From NCBI GenBank assembly GCA_903642235.1, contig CAHJWL010000001.1:1-64000 (forward strand): a stretch of DNA of 64,000 bases, read 5' to 3'. Under the pieces are notes generated by a model. That model was not told the origin of the DNA and did no database searches. It worked only from the letters and a program-made list of their open reading frames with translations. The position numbers were made by a program, and so were the translations under genes. This document shows, piece by piece, positions 8,735 to 17,870 of the stretch. This DNA is from Acidobacteriaceae bacterium. GTDB lineage: Bacteria; Acidobacteriota; Terriglobia; Terriglobales; Acidobacteriaceae. Numbering within the stretch: the stretch's first letter is position 1; each line of letters starts with the position of its first letter.

Positions 8735-9418
8735 CTAGGATTCGGATCGACGGCGAACGGCGATCGACCCCGCAAAGGCTCCTGATCCCGCAGAGATGGC
8801 GAGGAGAAAGCCTGCCAGCATGGCCAGACCTGCCAGCATGCTGCCCGCGCGAAACTCCGGCGACATCATCTGCCGCGCGGCGTCTGGCGGCACAGGGGAG
8901 CTTCGCTGTGTGCGCTCAAGCAGCTCCTGCACCTGCGCACTCCACTGGGCGTCAAACGCGGCCATGCTGTGCGCATGAAAGCGGGCCAGCAGAAGCATGG
9001 CGCAGAGCGCGACGGCCAGCGCCGCTATCAGCAGGACTCCGGTGGAGAGCCCAAGCCTGGCACCCACACCCGGCGTCATGAGAGCTGCCGGAGATCTGCG
9101 GCGATAGAGGCCGACCGTAAGAAACGAGCCCCCTGAGAGGAGCAGCAGACTGGGAAGACCAAGGAGTGGAAGGGCGAAGGCGGCGGCAAAGACGATGGCC
9201 GACGCGCCTGCGACGGTAGCCGCGCATTGCATGGCGAGCGGCCAGTGGATCTCTCCCGGGCGTGGAGGAGGCTGGGCGCCTGTGCTCTCGGCGGCATCGG
9301 ACGCTTCAGAGGGTGTCGCTCCGAACCGCAGTTGCGGTGCCCCGCAGGAGGCGCAGAAGCCTCGCAGATCGTTGCCCGGCAGATCTCCACCGCAGCGATG
9401 GCATACGAGACTCGTCAC
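8735..9418 (-). CDS. Zinc-ribbon membrane protein, unknown function
   Basis: The N-terminus has two CxxC pairs (CHRCGG and CASCGAP) forming a probable zinc ribbon, then a Pro-rich linker and four hydrophobic segments, the last two separated by a charged ~50-residue loop containing QELLERTQR. GTG 9418 (MTSLVCHRCGG) is chosen because it starts just before the ribbon; the frame is open 12 codons further. It lies between a lipoprotein gene and pyrR on the same strand, so co-transcription with the pyr genes is likely, but a functional link is not shown. Role unknown. Confidence 0.7.
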   Translation of the reverse strand: MTSLVCHRCGGDLPGNDLRGFCASCGAPQLRFGATPSEASDAAESTGAQPPPRPGEIHWPLAMQCAATVAGASAIVFAAAFALPLLGLPSLLLLSGGSFLTVGLYRRRSPAALMTPGVGARLGLSTGVLLIAALAVALCAMLLLARFHAHSMAAFDAQWSAQVQELLERTQRSSPVPPDAARQMMSPEFRAGSMLAGLAMLAGFLLAISAGSGAFAGSIAVRRRSES

Positions 9419-9487
9419 ACCGTTAAGGCTACAGGAGCACCCATACGCCAGCAAGCCAGCGGCGCGCCGTATACATGCACACGGCCC

Positions 9488-10111
9488 TTACTGGGTCTCC
9501 TTCTGGCTGTCACTTTCGCCGCCGAGAACAAAGCGCTTTGGCAGATCGACCAGCACCAATGCGAACTTCGTTCCGCTGCCGCGCTTCTCGATTGCAACCG
9601 TATGCTGATGCTGCTCGGAGCCGGCTTTCAACTCGATCGCACCCTCCGAGGTAGACGTCTCTGAACCTTTCGAGTCGTTGTCGCAGGTCAGACCCTCCGG
9701 CGTGCGCGTTGGCTCGCCATAGGGACGGTCATGGATGCAGGCGATTACTGTGCCGAAGCGTCCCAGTTCCTTGCGATAGAAGCGCTGCACATCGGCGGGA
9801 GCATCGGCCGACTCATAACTCAGCACTTTGACCCGCAGATTCATGGACCCGAAGCTGAGATGGATATCCGCAGCTCCGTTGTTGCCGTCCTTGCCGCCGT
9901 CCTGTTTAGTGACAAGCGTTGCGCCCGGATAGAGGGGCAGCCCGATGCCGCTCTCGGTTGCGGACTGATTGGTCCTGAGTTGCACGCCGCCGAACGGGGT
10001 GGCGACACGGACCCGATCGCCGCTCGCGTTCCTGGAGCTCTCCGCCCGGCAGCCGGCCAGGAGTCCGACACCCATCGTCACCAAAGCCAGACCTGCCAGA
10101 TTCCGGTGCAT
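9488..10111 (-). CDS. Predicted lipoprotein, unknown function
   Basis: 207 residues from ATG 10111, which has GGAGG five bases upstream. The signal peptide ends in the lipobox LLAGC, so Cys-20 is probably lipidated. The mature part contains [10 protein letters not shown] and [21 protein letters not shown], the arrangement of small secreted proteins in which a motif around YPGA precedes a predicted helix and a strand-rich domain. C-terminus is hydrophilic ([11 protein letters not shown]). Transcribed away from the MerR-type regulator gene, from a shared 190-bp divergent region. Confidence 0.75.
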   Translation of the reverse strand: MHRNLAGLALVTMGVGLLAGCRAESSRNASGDRVRVATPFGGVQLRTNQSATESGIGLPLYPGATLVTKQDGGKDGNNGAADIHLSFGSMNLRVKVLSYESADAPADVQRFYRKELGRFGTVIACIHDRPYGEPTRTPEGLTCDNDSKGSETSTSEGAIELKAGSEQHQHTVAIEKRGSGTKFALVLVDLPKRFVLGGESDSQKETQ

Positions 10112-10303
10112 CACGCCTCCTTGGAAGTCATTGGGAGCATACGCGGTGCCGGAGGCGATTGTTCCAGGCGCAGCGTGCGGACGCGCAGAAAACCTGCTGA
10201 ATCTGCAGAGCCGCTCTATACTATGCGGGAGAGCTTTCCTGAGCGGCTCGAATCGCAGCTCGAGCCGGTACGTGGAGATCCACGCTGTGGAGCGGAGTGT
10301 GGC

Positions 10304-10918
10304 ATGGCCCACCATCAGCCAATCCGGAAGCAACTGTCCGCTGTACGCACGAACGCGGCCGGCACGGTGCCCGCGGAGATTCCTGACAAGCTCTACTTCC
10401 GCATTGGAGAGGTGGCCCGGCTGTGTGATGTTCCTGCGTACGTTCTGCGGTTCTGGGAGGGCGAGTTTCCGCAGCTGAAACCGAATAAGGGCGGCACCGG
10501 GCAGCGGCTGTTCCGCCGCCGCGATGTTGAGATGGCCATGCGGATCAAGCGCCTGCTCTACGATGAGGGATACACGATTCCGGGCGCGCGGCAGTTGCTG
10601 AAGAGCGAGGTCACGCAGAGAGAGCCGCAGCTGACGTTGCTTGAGGATGTGGCCGACCGCTCCACGGAGAGGGAGCTTGCTCTGCGACGGCTGCAAGAAG
10701 GCTTGCAGAGCTTGCTGACACTGCTCGAATCTCCGCCGCTTGCCCCCTCCTCCAGTGCTGGCGCGTATGCCCCGCCAACCGGCACGCTGCAGACTAGATC
10801 CACTCCGGCGACACGGCGATCTCTCCTGCACTCCGTTCCCGCCACTGAGAAGCTGTTTGACTTTCCGGGCAGCGTTTCCGCGCAGTCCGGAGTGCACGAG
10901 CCAAAGGACGATATTTGA
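10304..10918 (+). CDS. MerR-family transcriptional regulator
   Basis: Winged-helix DNA-binding domain near residues 25-95: [21 protein letters not shown], then [38 protein letters not shown]. This is the MerR/CadR-type helix-turn-helix with wing, and the C-terminal half is Ala/Ser/Pro-rich and lacks the cysteines of metal-sensing MerR proteins. ATG 10304 follows a GGAG; an in-frame ATG at about 10222 (MRESFPERL) is an alternative. It is divergent from the lipoprotein gene and may regulate it. The next gene's ATG overlaps its stop. Confidence 0.85.
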   Translation: MAHHQPIRKQLSAVRTNAAGTVPAEIPDKLYFRIGEVARLCDVPAYVLRFWEGEFPQLKPNKGGTGQRLFRRRDVEMAMRIKRLLYDEGYTIPGARQLLKSEVTQREPQLTLLEDVADRSTERELALRRLQEGLQSLLTLLESPPLAPSSSAGAYAPPTGTLQTRSTPATRRSLLHSVPATEKLFDFPGSVSAQSGVHEPKDDI

Positions 10919-11271
10919 TGAACAGTAAAGAAGGCCGATCAACCTCTGAACCGCTCTGGGCCACAGACGCCGTGCGTGAGCCTGCGATCGAGAAGATGTC
11001 CAGCGGTGTTCCTCTGCAGTGCCAGTTCTGTGTCGGCCAGAGCTTTCGCCGCTCCCGCCTGCGGGCTGCCGATATTCCGCAGCTGTTGCTGATGCGCTAC
11101 CCCGTTCGTTGCGCGCGATGCAGCCAGCGGCAGACGGTCAGCTTCACCGTGGCTGCGGTCTCTATTCCGTCCTACATTCGCCATCGCAATCGCTCGGGCA
11201 CCTCACAGCGTGCGGATCCGGCGTTTCCGCCGGCCAAGCCCTCCGGCAGCTCCGAGCCATCACGGCAGTAG
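10918..11271 (+). CDS. Small CxxC-pair protein, unknown function
   Basis: 117 residues; ATG 10918 overlaps the MerR stop by one base, indicating coupled translation. Two CxxC pairs (CQFC and CARC, about 35 residues apart) suggest a zinc-binding fold, with a basic FRRSRLR in between. The C-terminal third is Ser/Pro-rich and probably disordered. No named family recognised. Confidence 0.6.
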   Translation: MNSKEGRSTSEPLWATDAVREPAIEKMSSGVPLQCQFCVGQSFRRSRLRAADIPQLLLMRYPVRCARCSQRQTVSFTVAAVSIPSYIRHRNRSGTSQRADPAFPPAKPSGSSEPSRQ

Positions 11272-11403
11272 ATGGTTCTACGCCCTTTGTGGCACGTGTC
11301 TCCGTAGAGCCTGCTTCTAGACTCGAGTCATCTCCGTGGGCGGCACGCCGGCGGGCGAACCTGGAATCCGTGCAGCTTCAGCCTTCCGCCCAAAAGCGGA
11401 AAA

Positions 11404-11446
11404 CCGGCTCGAATCGCATCGTGATTCCTGATGCGGTTCGAGCCGG
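11404..11446 (+). promoter_or_regulatory. 17-bp hairpin upstream of a micropeptide gene
   Basis: Arms 11404-11420 and 11430-11446 are complementary over 17 positions with one G-U type mismatch and a nine-base loop. No T-run follows, so it is a poor terminator candidate. It ends nine bases before a GGAGG ribosome binding site for the ORF at 11469. It could be an RNA stability or translation-control element, or a binding site. Confidence 0.6.
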
Positions 11447-11468
11447 AATTTACCACGGAGGTAGCTCT

Positions 11469-11573
11469 ATGCAGCTCGGAAGCTTCAAGGCTACGGGTTC
11501 AGTTCAAGTCACTGGTTGGCTTGTTCTGGCACTTGTTGTTCTTGTTGCAGTTCTTCTGAAGATCTTGCTATAG
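11469..11573 (+). CDS. 34-aa membrane micropeptide
   Basis: ATG 11469 is preceded by CGGAGG at good spacing. The product has a short polar N-terminus (MQLGSFKATGSVQVTG) and then a run of about 17 hydrophobic residues ending LLKILL, i.e. one transmembrane helix reaching the C-terminus. It is framed by the 11404-11446 hairpin upstream and a strong terminator-like hairpin 13 bases downstream, so it looks like an independent short transcript. No family recognised. Confidence 0.55.
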   Translation: MQLGSFKATGSVQVTGWLVLALVVLVAVLLKILL

Positions 11574-11585
11574 CGCGTCAACAAC

Positions 11586-11615
11586 CCCGGTGCGGTGTCC
11601 GCCGCACCGGGCTTT
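11586..11615 (+). terminator. Rho-independent-type terminator after the micropeptide
   Basis: Perfect 10-bp stem, CCCGGTGCGG (11586-11595) and its complement at 11602-11611, six-base loop, followed by CTTT. The T-tract is short, so efficiency is uncertain. Confidence 0.6.
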
Positions 11616-11621
11616 GAGATA

Positions 11622-11650
11622 GTTGACAACCACTCGATTTGCTTGTCAAC
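11622..11650. promoter_or_regulatory. Inverted repeat GTTGACAA-N13-TTGTCAAC ahead of murJ
   Basis: Perfect 8-bp arms at 11622-11629 and 11643-11650. The left arm contains TTGACA, a consensus -35 hexamer, but I see no good -10 at 17 bases. It could be an operator or a hairpin in the murJ leader. Confidence 0.35.
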
Positions 11651-11706
11651 CGCATAATGGTGAGGGTACCGCCGTGCGGTAACCAGACTTCCTCGATCGG
11701 AACTTT

Positions 11707-13335
11707 GTGTCTTCCACACCTGTTTCTGCGTCCACGTCGTACTCGCTTGCGGCCCGTGGCCGCTTCAGCTTTCTTCGTCCGTCGCACCAGCACACGGCGA
11801 CATCGGCGACGGTTCTGCTCGGCCTGTTTGCGCTGCTCTCCCGCGTTATCGGTCTCGTTCGGGATAAATATATCGCCCACACCTTCGGTGCAGGGCCGGC
11901 GACGGACGCGTACAACGTCGCCTTCCAGTTACCGGATCTGATCACCAGCCTGCTGATCGGCGGTGCTGCCTCCATCTCGTTTGTGACCATCCTGACGCGG
12001 TATCGCGAAGCCGGCGAGATCGAGCAGGGCGACCGCGCTCTCTCGGTGATCCTCACAACGATCTCGCTCGTACTCTCGGTGGGCCTTGGCCTTACCGAGT
12101 TTCTCGTGCCCTGGTACTCGCGCCACTTCTGCCCTGACGATCCGTCTGTGATCGCGCTCTGCACATCGATGACGCGCATTCTGCTTCCGGGCCAGGTGTT
12201 CTTTTTTGCGGGGGGCGTGCTTGCCTCGGTGGCCTTGGTGCGCAAGCAGTTTACGTACCAGGCCCTGGCACCGCTGGTGTATACCTGCGGCATCATCCTT
12301 GGCGGTGTGTTTCTTGCGCATCGCCTCGGCATTCGGTCCCTCGCGTGGGGAGCCTTCTTCGGTGCTCTGCTGGGCCCTGTGTGTGTGAACGGGTATGCCG
12401 CCCTGCGTGCCGGAGCCCGGGTGCGGCCGGCATGGGATCTCGCTAACCCCGGCCTGCGCGAGTGGGTCCGGATGAGCCTGCCGCTGATGTTCGGCTTTAC
12501 CGTCGTCTTTATGGACACGTACATCCTCACCTTCTTCTCCCGGCACTTCTCGGGCGACATCTCCCGCGTGCTCTATGCCAAGCGTCTGTTCTCCGCGCCG
12601 ATTGCGATTCTTGGACAGGCGGCGGGTGCGGCGTCCATGCCTTTCTTTGCGTCGCTGTTCTCGCAGGGCCGCTTCAGCGACTTCGCCGCCGCGGTCAACC
12701 GCTCCATCACCCGCATTCTGGCGGTCTCGCTCCTTGCCGCGGCAGCCCTGTTTGCACTCGCGCAGCCGCTGATTGATCTCTTGCTGCGCGGTGGAGCTTT
12801 CTCCCGCGCCGATGCCCGGGCCACGGCCGTCCTCTTTGCCGTCTTTACGCTCTCGCTCCCGTTCTGGGCCGCGCAGAGCCTGTACGCCCGAGCCTTCTTT
12901 GCCGCGAGCGACACGCGCACTCCCATGCTCGGCGGCACCGCGGTCATGCTGCTTTCCATTCCGCTCTACTGGCTGCTGCACCGCCAATTTGGCGTCGTCG
13001 GCCTTGCCTGGGCGTCCGACCTCGCTATTGTCGCGCAGACCTTGACGCTTGCAGTGCTGGCACACCGCCGCCGCCTTGTTTCGCTTTTCGGAGCCGGCGG
13101 CGGTCCGGATACCGCCGAGCTTGCACGTGCCTTGGCTGCGGCGCTGGTCAGCTGGGGAGGTGTTGCTCTGCTGCTGCATGCGCTGCCGCGCACCGTCACA
13201 GGCGGCGCGTCCCATCTGTCGGCCCTGCTTACGTTGCTGGGCGGAGGTGCCTTGTGGCTGGTGCTGTCACTCGCTGCCCTGAAGCTGACGGGCTCGCGTA
13301 TGCCGGAGCAGATGCTTCGCCGTCGTGCTCTCTGA
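11707..13335 (+). CDS. murJ: Lipid II flippase MurJ (MviN family)
   Basis: Moves lipid II across the inner membrane during peptidoglycan synthesis. 542 residues with about 14 hydrophobic segments. MOP-superfamily landmarks: LSRVIGLVRDKYIAHTFGAGPATDAYNVAFQLPDLI near the N-terminus, SFVTILTRYREAGE, VRMSLPLMFGFTVVFMDTYIL, and LYARAFFAASDTRTPM, matching the MurJ pattern. The start is GTG 11707, giving a ~35-residue Ser/Ala-rich cytoplasmic extension; no other start is clearly better. Monocistronic by appearance. Confidence 0.93.
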   Translation: MSSTPVSASTSYSLAARGRFSFLRPSHQHTATSATVLLGLFALLSRVIGLVRDKYIAHTFGAGPATDAYNVAFQLPDLITSLLIGGAASISFVTILTRYREAGEIEQGDRALSVILTTISLVLSVGLGLTEFLVPWYSRHFCPDDPSVIALCTSMTRILLPGQVFFFAGGVLASVALVRKQFTYQALAPLVYTCGIILGGVFLAHRLGIRSLAWGAFFGALLGPVCVNGYAALRAGARVRPAWDLANPGLREWVRMSLPLMFGFTVVFMDTYILTFFSRHFSGDISRVLYAKRLFSAPIAILGQAAGAASMPFFASLFSQGRFSDFAAAVNRSITRILAVSLLAAAALFALAQPLIDLLLRGGAFSRADARATAVLFAVFTLSLPFWAAQSLYARAFFAASDTRTPMLGGTAVMLLSIPLYWLLHRQFGVVGLAWASDLAIVAQTLTLAVLAHRRRLVSLFGAGGGPDTAELARALAAALVSWGGVALLLHALPRTVTGGASHLSALLTLLGGGALWLVLSLAALKLTGSRMPEQMLRRRAL

Positions 13336-13676
13336 TCCAGAGCGGCGGCTCGCCTGGACGCAACCTGTGTGCTCAGGAGCCGCCGCACCCTGAAGCAGCA
13401 TGGCCCGTCTACTCTGCGAGGCCTGTCCGCTCCGAGTTCTTCTCTCTTGCAGCAGCCCGTGGGCGATGCGGGCGGAAGTGGGACGCGCGTTATTGAGACG
13501 ATTCGGAATGCTTTACCGCGGGCCCGGCGGCCTTGCAGACTCCAGACCTGGAAGTGCAGTCCGTGAAGCCGAAGCGCGGCAACTCCGTCCTCTCAGGCGG
13601 CGCGTGGTGACTGGCAGGCGTCTGATACATGCAGACAGGCAGACCGCTGTTTAGCGGAGTCAGTCGAGGAGATCTT
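13336..13676. other. Non-coding gap murJ-DUF892, with an inverted repeat
   Basis: No supported gene. A perfect 10-bp inverted repeat (GCGGCGGCTC at 13342-13351 and its complement at 13377-13386, 25-base spacer) lies just after the murJ stop and may act as its terminator, although no T-tract follows. The remainder holds only the leader of the next gene. Confidence 0.5.
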
Positions 13677-14291
13677 ATGTCGCAGTATGTGTTGAATGAA
13701 CTACTCTCCAATGGTTTGCAGATGGTCTATGCCGCGCATCACCAGGGTGCCGCACAGGCTGAAGCGAATCACAGCACTTCGACAGCACCCGAGCTGAGGA
13801 GTTTTCTTGAAGCCGGCGCGAAGAAGAACCGTGAACAGGCTGTTCGGCTTGAGAAGGTCTTCAAGGCGCTTGGTCTCATGCCCACGGGCACACCGGATCA
13901 GACGATGCAGGCGATTATCGACACAAACAACACGCTGATCGCACAGACATCGAACCCGACCGAGCGGGACCTGATTAATATCTCCGCCGGCCAGCACGCC
14001 GCGCACTTCTACCTTGCGACCTATGGTGCGCTGCGACACTACGCGGAGGTGCTCGGCCGCACCAAGGTCGTGTCGCTGCTGCAGAAGACGCTGGACGAAA
14101 CAGGTGCGGTGAACAAGCAGCTGACCAAGCTTTCCGACGGGATTATTCGCCAGTCGAACCGGCGTACCGCGGCAAAGCCTGAGAGCGGTGGTGTAACGGC
14201 CTCGATCATCCCGGCGTTCCTCATCGTCGGAGCTGTCGGCACGGCGATCACACTGGCGATGCAGTCCCAAGCTGACTCGACCGCCCGCTAG
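13677..14291 (+). CDS. DUF892 / YciE-YciF ferritin-like protein
   Basis: 204 residues of predicted helical bundle. Starts MSQYVLNELLSNGLQMVYAAHHQGAAQAEANH, followed by LRSFLEAGAKKNREQAVRLEKVF, ISAGQHAAHFYLATYGALRHYAEVLG and LLQKTLDETGAVNKQLTKL, the repeated Glu/His-bearing helices of the DUF892 ferritin-like family linked to stress and iron. An Ala-rich hydrophobic C-terminus (SIIPAFLIVGAVGTAITLAM) could be a membrane anchor, which is unusual for the family. ATG 13677 has AGGAG five bases upstream. Confidence 0.8.
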   Translation: MSQYVLNELLSNGLQMVYAAHHQGAAQAEANHSTSTAPELRSFLEAGAKKNREQAVRLEKVFKALGLMPTGTPDQTMQAIIDTNNTLIAQTSNPTERDLINISAGQHAAHFYLATYGALRHYAEVLGRTKVVSLLQKTLDETGAVNKQLTKLSDGIIRQSNRRTAAKPESGGVTASIIPAFLIVGAVGTAITLAMQSQADSTAR

Positions 14292-14310
14292 CGCGGAGGG
14301 GTGGCGCGGC

Positions 14311-17300
14311 TCAGTCCCCGGCGACGGGCTGCGCCTCTGGTGGATGCAGAGCGGGCTTGTGCAGACCGGGGCGAGCCTGGCGCTGCGCGAAGCGGCCACG
14401 CAGCCGATCAAAGAAGAGATAAACGACCGGCGTGGTGAACAAGGTGAGCGCCTGCGAGACGATAAGGCCGCCGACGATGGTGATGCCGAGCGGCCGCCGC
14501 AGCTCACTGCCGGTTCCTGTGCCCAGGGCGAGCGGCAAGCCACCGAGCAGCGCTGCCATGGTCGTCATCATGATCGGGCGGAAACGGAGCAGGCAGGCCT
14601 CGTAGATCGCCTCCTCCGGCGATTTGCCGCCCTGGCGCTCGGCCACAAGGGCGAAGTCAATCATCATGATGGCATTCTTCTTGACGATGCCGATGAGGAG
14701 GATGATGCCGATCATCGCGATGACGCTGAGATCCGTCTGTGTGATCAGCAAAGCAATGAGCGCGCCGACGCCTGCCGAGGGAAGGGTCGACAGGATAGTG
14801 AGCGGATGGATGAAGCTCTCGTAGAGCATGCCAAGGACGATATAGACGGCGACGAGGGCGAGCACGATCAGATAGGGTTCGCTCGAGAGGGAGGCCTGGA
14901 AGGCCTGCGCTGTGCCCTGGAAGCCGCCGTGAATAGAGGAAGGCATGCCGATCTGAAGGCGGACCTGCTCGATGGCAGCGGTCGCGTCGCTGAGGGAGGT
15001 GCCGGTAGTGAGATTGAAGCTGAGTGTGGTCGCGGGTGCCTGGGATTGGTGGTTGACGGCGAGCGGAATGCGCTGCTGCTCAATTCTGGTGACGGTGCTG
15101 AGCGGCACCATGGCGCCCGTCGAGCTTTTGACGTAGATATTCTTGAGTGCATCGAGATTGCGCTGGTAGTCCTGCGCGACCTCCATGACAACGTGGTATT
15201 GATTGAGCGGCATGTAGGTAGTTGAGACCTGCTTTTGACCAAAGGCGTCCGACAGGGTGTTGTCGATGGTCAAGGGCGAGACGCCAAGCCGGCTTGCGGT
15301 ATCGCGATCGATCACAATCTGCGCGCGGAGGCCATCTTCCTGCTGGTCGGTGGCAACATCCTTCAGCTGCGGGAGCTTGCTCATCGCGTCGAGGAGCTTG
15401 GGCGACCATTCATTGAGGTCGCTGAGGCTATCGGCGATGAGGGAGTACTGGTACTGCGTGGCGGTGTTCCGGCCGCCGATGCGCAGCTCCTGCTGCGACT
15501 GGAGAAAGAGCTGGACGCCGGGGATGTTGCCCGTCTTTGGACGCAGGCGGTTGAGGATGACCTCAGCCGAGTCACCGCTCTTCTGTCGCAGCGCGTCTCC
15601 CTTCAGGAAGATGAAGACCGAGCCGGTGTTGCCGCCACCGCCGCCGGGTCCGCCGCCACCGACAAAGGCCATGGTGTTTTCAACGCCCGGGTCCTTCTCG
15701 ACAACGGAAGAGATCTGCAGGACCTTTCTCTTGAGCTCATCGAAGGAGACATCCTGCTGTCCGCGGATCTGACCACCGACGCGGCCCGTGTCCTGCTGCG
15801 GGAAGAAGCCTTTGGGAACGAGGATGAAAAGATAGATGTTGAGAACGAAGGTGAGGACCGTGATCAGCAGAACGAGCCCCTGCCTGCGGAGTACCCACCG
15901 CAGCCCTCGCTCATACTCGCGCGTCATCCAGTCGAGCACGCGGCCGCCAAAGCGGTAGAGCGCGCCCTGCTCCCCTTCACGATGCGACTTGAGAAACTTG
16001 GCGCTGAGCATCGGCGTAGTGGTGAGCGAGACCACGAGCGAGACGGCGATCGCGACCGAAAGCGTCACGGCGAACTCACGGAAGAGCCGGCCGACGATGC
16101 CGCCCATCAGCAGGATCGGAATGAAGACGGCTACCAGCGAGACGCTCATGGAGAGAACGGTAAAGCCGATCTCCTTGGAGCCGAGCATCGCGGCGTCGAA
16201 GGGCGAGAGACCGTCCTCAAGGTGGCGGCTGATGTTCTCAATGACCACGATCGCATCGTCCACGACGAAGCCGGTCGAGATGGTCAGGGCCATCAGGCTC
16301 AGGTTGTCGAGCGTGTAGCCGAGCAGATACATCACGCCAAAGGTGCCGAGCAGGCTGAGTGGAACGGAGACGCTGGGAATGAGTGTGGAGCGGACCTCGC
16401 GCAGGAAGAGGAACACAACGAGGATCACAAGCAGGATCGAGATGACGAGTGTGCGGGTGACGTCTTTGACCGAGGCGCGGATGGTCGCGGTGCGATCGAG
16501 CGCCACCTGCAGATTGATCGACGGCGGGATCGAGGCTTCGAGAGTCGGCAGGAGCTTGAGAACGCTGTCGACGGTCTCAATGACGTTCGCCTGCGGCGTT
16601 TTGAAGACCACTACGAGGATGGCGGGCTTGCCGTTGAAGGTGCCGCCGGTGTGGATGTCTTCGACCGAGTCTACGACTTGCGCGACATCCTGGAGGCGCA
16701 CGAGGCCGTGGCCTGGAGCAGCAACACCGCTGGTGACAACGGCGGAGTTCGCGTTCAGGTTGGCGGCAACGGCTGGAGTCGATGGGGGAGAGGGAGTGCT
16801 GGTTCCTGAGCTGGAGGTTGTGCTGACGGTGCTTGAGGGCGCTGCCGAGACGGCACTTGCAACCGACTGGGGCAGACCCGAGCTTGCCGGGGCGGAGCTG
16901 ACCGGACCACGATCCGTGGCGATGATGAGTGGTGCATACGAGCGAGCGCCGAAGAGCTGGTCCGAGGCGCTGACACTCAGGCGTTGATTGCCGTTCTGCA
17001 GATAGCCTTTTGGCTGGTTGACGTTGACTGTGCCAATGGCGGCGCGCAGAGCTTCGAGTCCGATGCCGTTCTGGCTGAGCTGCATGGGGTTGGCTTCGAC
17101 GCGCACGGCGGGCTTGGCGCTGCCGCCGCAAAAGGTCTGGCCGACACCTTCGACCTGAGCAATCTTCTGCGCGAGAATGCTGTCGCACGCGTCGTAAATC
17201 TGCGGCACCTTGAGAGTGTCCGAGGTGAGCGCAAGGATGAGGATGGGTGCGTCGGCCGGATTGATCTTGCGGTAGGTGGGATTGTTGGGCAGATTTGCCG

Positions 17301-17862
17301 GTAACTGGCTGCGCGCTGCGTTGATGGCGGCCTGCACATCGCGGGCGGCTCCATCGACGTTGCGAGAGAGATCGAACTGCATGGTGATGGAGGCGGAGCC
17401 GGTCGACGAGGACGAGGTCATCTCGTTGATGCCGGCGATCTTCGAGAACTGGCGTTCGAGCGGAGTCGCGACCGAAGAGGCCATGGTTTCGGGATCCGCG
17501 CCGGGAAGGCCCGCGCCAACCGAGATCACGGGAAACTCGACCTGTGGAAGACTGGCGACGGGAAGAAGTTTGTAGCCGACGGCGCCCGCAAGCAGGATGG
17601 CGGCGGAGAGCAGGAAGGTGGCGACCGGCCGCCGGATAAAGGGTGCGGAGAAGTGCACACCCTCGGAGTTCAGCTCGCTTTTGTCCGGCCGGGTCTCCCG
17701 ATCGAGTGTTCCGGGGTCGCGCCTGTCTGCAGGGCGTGCGTGATCGCTGGGGGTGGTGTCGCCGGCACGGTGTTCGGAGCCGCCGTAGGCTTTCTGGGCG
17801 TCACCGGGGCGCGCGCCATTGCGCGGGGTTGTGTCGCCGGGTTCTGGATAGGTAAACGACAT
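14311..17862 (-). CDS. RND efflux permease (MdtC/HAE1-type), with extra N-terminal and internal segments
   Basis: Inner-membrane drug/proton antiporter of the RND superfamily, 12 membrane helices with two large periplasmic loops. Landmarks: FSAPFIRRPVATFLL (first helix), the proton-relay Asp pair in [31 protein letters not shown], and [23 protein letters not shown] near the end. At 1183 residues it is ~130 longer than usual: about 69 hydrophilic residues precede the first helix, and a Ser/Thr/Pro-rich block of roughly 65 residues lies near residues 320-388 in the porter domain. ATG 17862 lies 8 bases after the preceding RND stop; GTG 17658 would remove the N-terminal extension. Confidence 0.93.
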   Translation of the reverse strand: MSFTYPEPGDTTPRNGARPGDAQKAYGGSEHRAGDTTPSDHARPADRRDPGTLDRETRPDKSELNSEGVHFSAPFIRRPVATFLLSAAILLAGAVGYKLLPVASLPQVEFPVISVGAGLPGADPETMASSVATPLERQFSKIAGINEMTSSSSTGSASITMQFDLSRNVDGAARDVQAAINAARSQLPANLPNNPTYRKINPADAPILILALTSDTLKVPQIYDACDSILAQKIAQVEGVGQTFCGGSAKPAVRVEANPMQLSQNGIGLEALRAAIGTVNVNQPKGYLQNGNQRLSVSASDQLFGARSYAPLIIATDRGPVSSAPASSGLPQSVASAVSAAPSSTVSTTSSSGTSTPSPPSTPAVAANLNANSAVVTSGVAAPGHGLVRLQDVAQVVDSVEDIHTGGTFNGKPAILVVVFKTPQANVIETVDSVLKLLPTLEASIPPSINLQVALDRTATIRASVKDVTRTLVISILLVILVVFLFLREVRSTLIPSVSVPLSLLGTFGVMYLLGYTLDNLSLMALTISTGFVVDDAIVVIENISRHLEDGLSPFDAAMLGSKEIGFTVLSMSVSLVAVFIPILLMGGIVGRLFREFAVTLSVAIAVSLVVSLTTTPMLSAKFLKSHREGEQGALYRFGGRVLDWMTREYERGLRWVLRRQGLVLLITVLTFVLNIYLFILVPKGFFPQQDTGRVGGQIRGQQDVSFDELKRKVLQISSVVEKDPGVENTMAFVGGGGPGGGGGNTGSVFIFLKGDALRQKSGDSAEVILNRLRPKTGNIPGVQLFLQSQQELRIGGRNTATQYQYSLIADSLSDLNEWSPKLLDAMSKLPQLKDVATDQQEDGLRAQIVIDRDTASRLGVSPLTIDNTLSDAFGQKQVSTTYMPLNQYHVVMEVAQDYQRNLDALKNIYVKSSTGAMVPLSTVTRIEQQRIPLAVNHQSQAPATTLSFNLTTGTSLSDATAAIEQVRLQIGMPSSIHGGFQGTAQAFQASLSSEPYLIVLALVAVYIVLGMLYESFIHPLTILSTLPSAGVGALIALLITQTDLSVIAMIGIILLIGIVKKNAIMMIDFALVAERQGGKSPEEAIYEACLLRFRPIMMTTMAALLGGLPLALGTGTGSELRRPLGITIVGGLIVSQALTLFTTPVVYLFFDRLRGRFAQRQARPGLHKPALHPPEAQPVAGD

Positions 17863-17870
17863 ACGGGTAC

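Noticed and set aside
9731-10303. N-terminal extension of the MerR gene
   Set aside because: The frame is open but overlaps the lipoprotein gene antisense, and the DNA-binding domain begins after ATG 10304.
15235-16809. Long plus-strand open frames opposite the RND genes (also 18885-20276)
   Set aside because: They are antisense shadows of high-GC coding sequence with charged, low-complexity translations and no ribosome binding sites.
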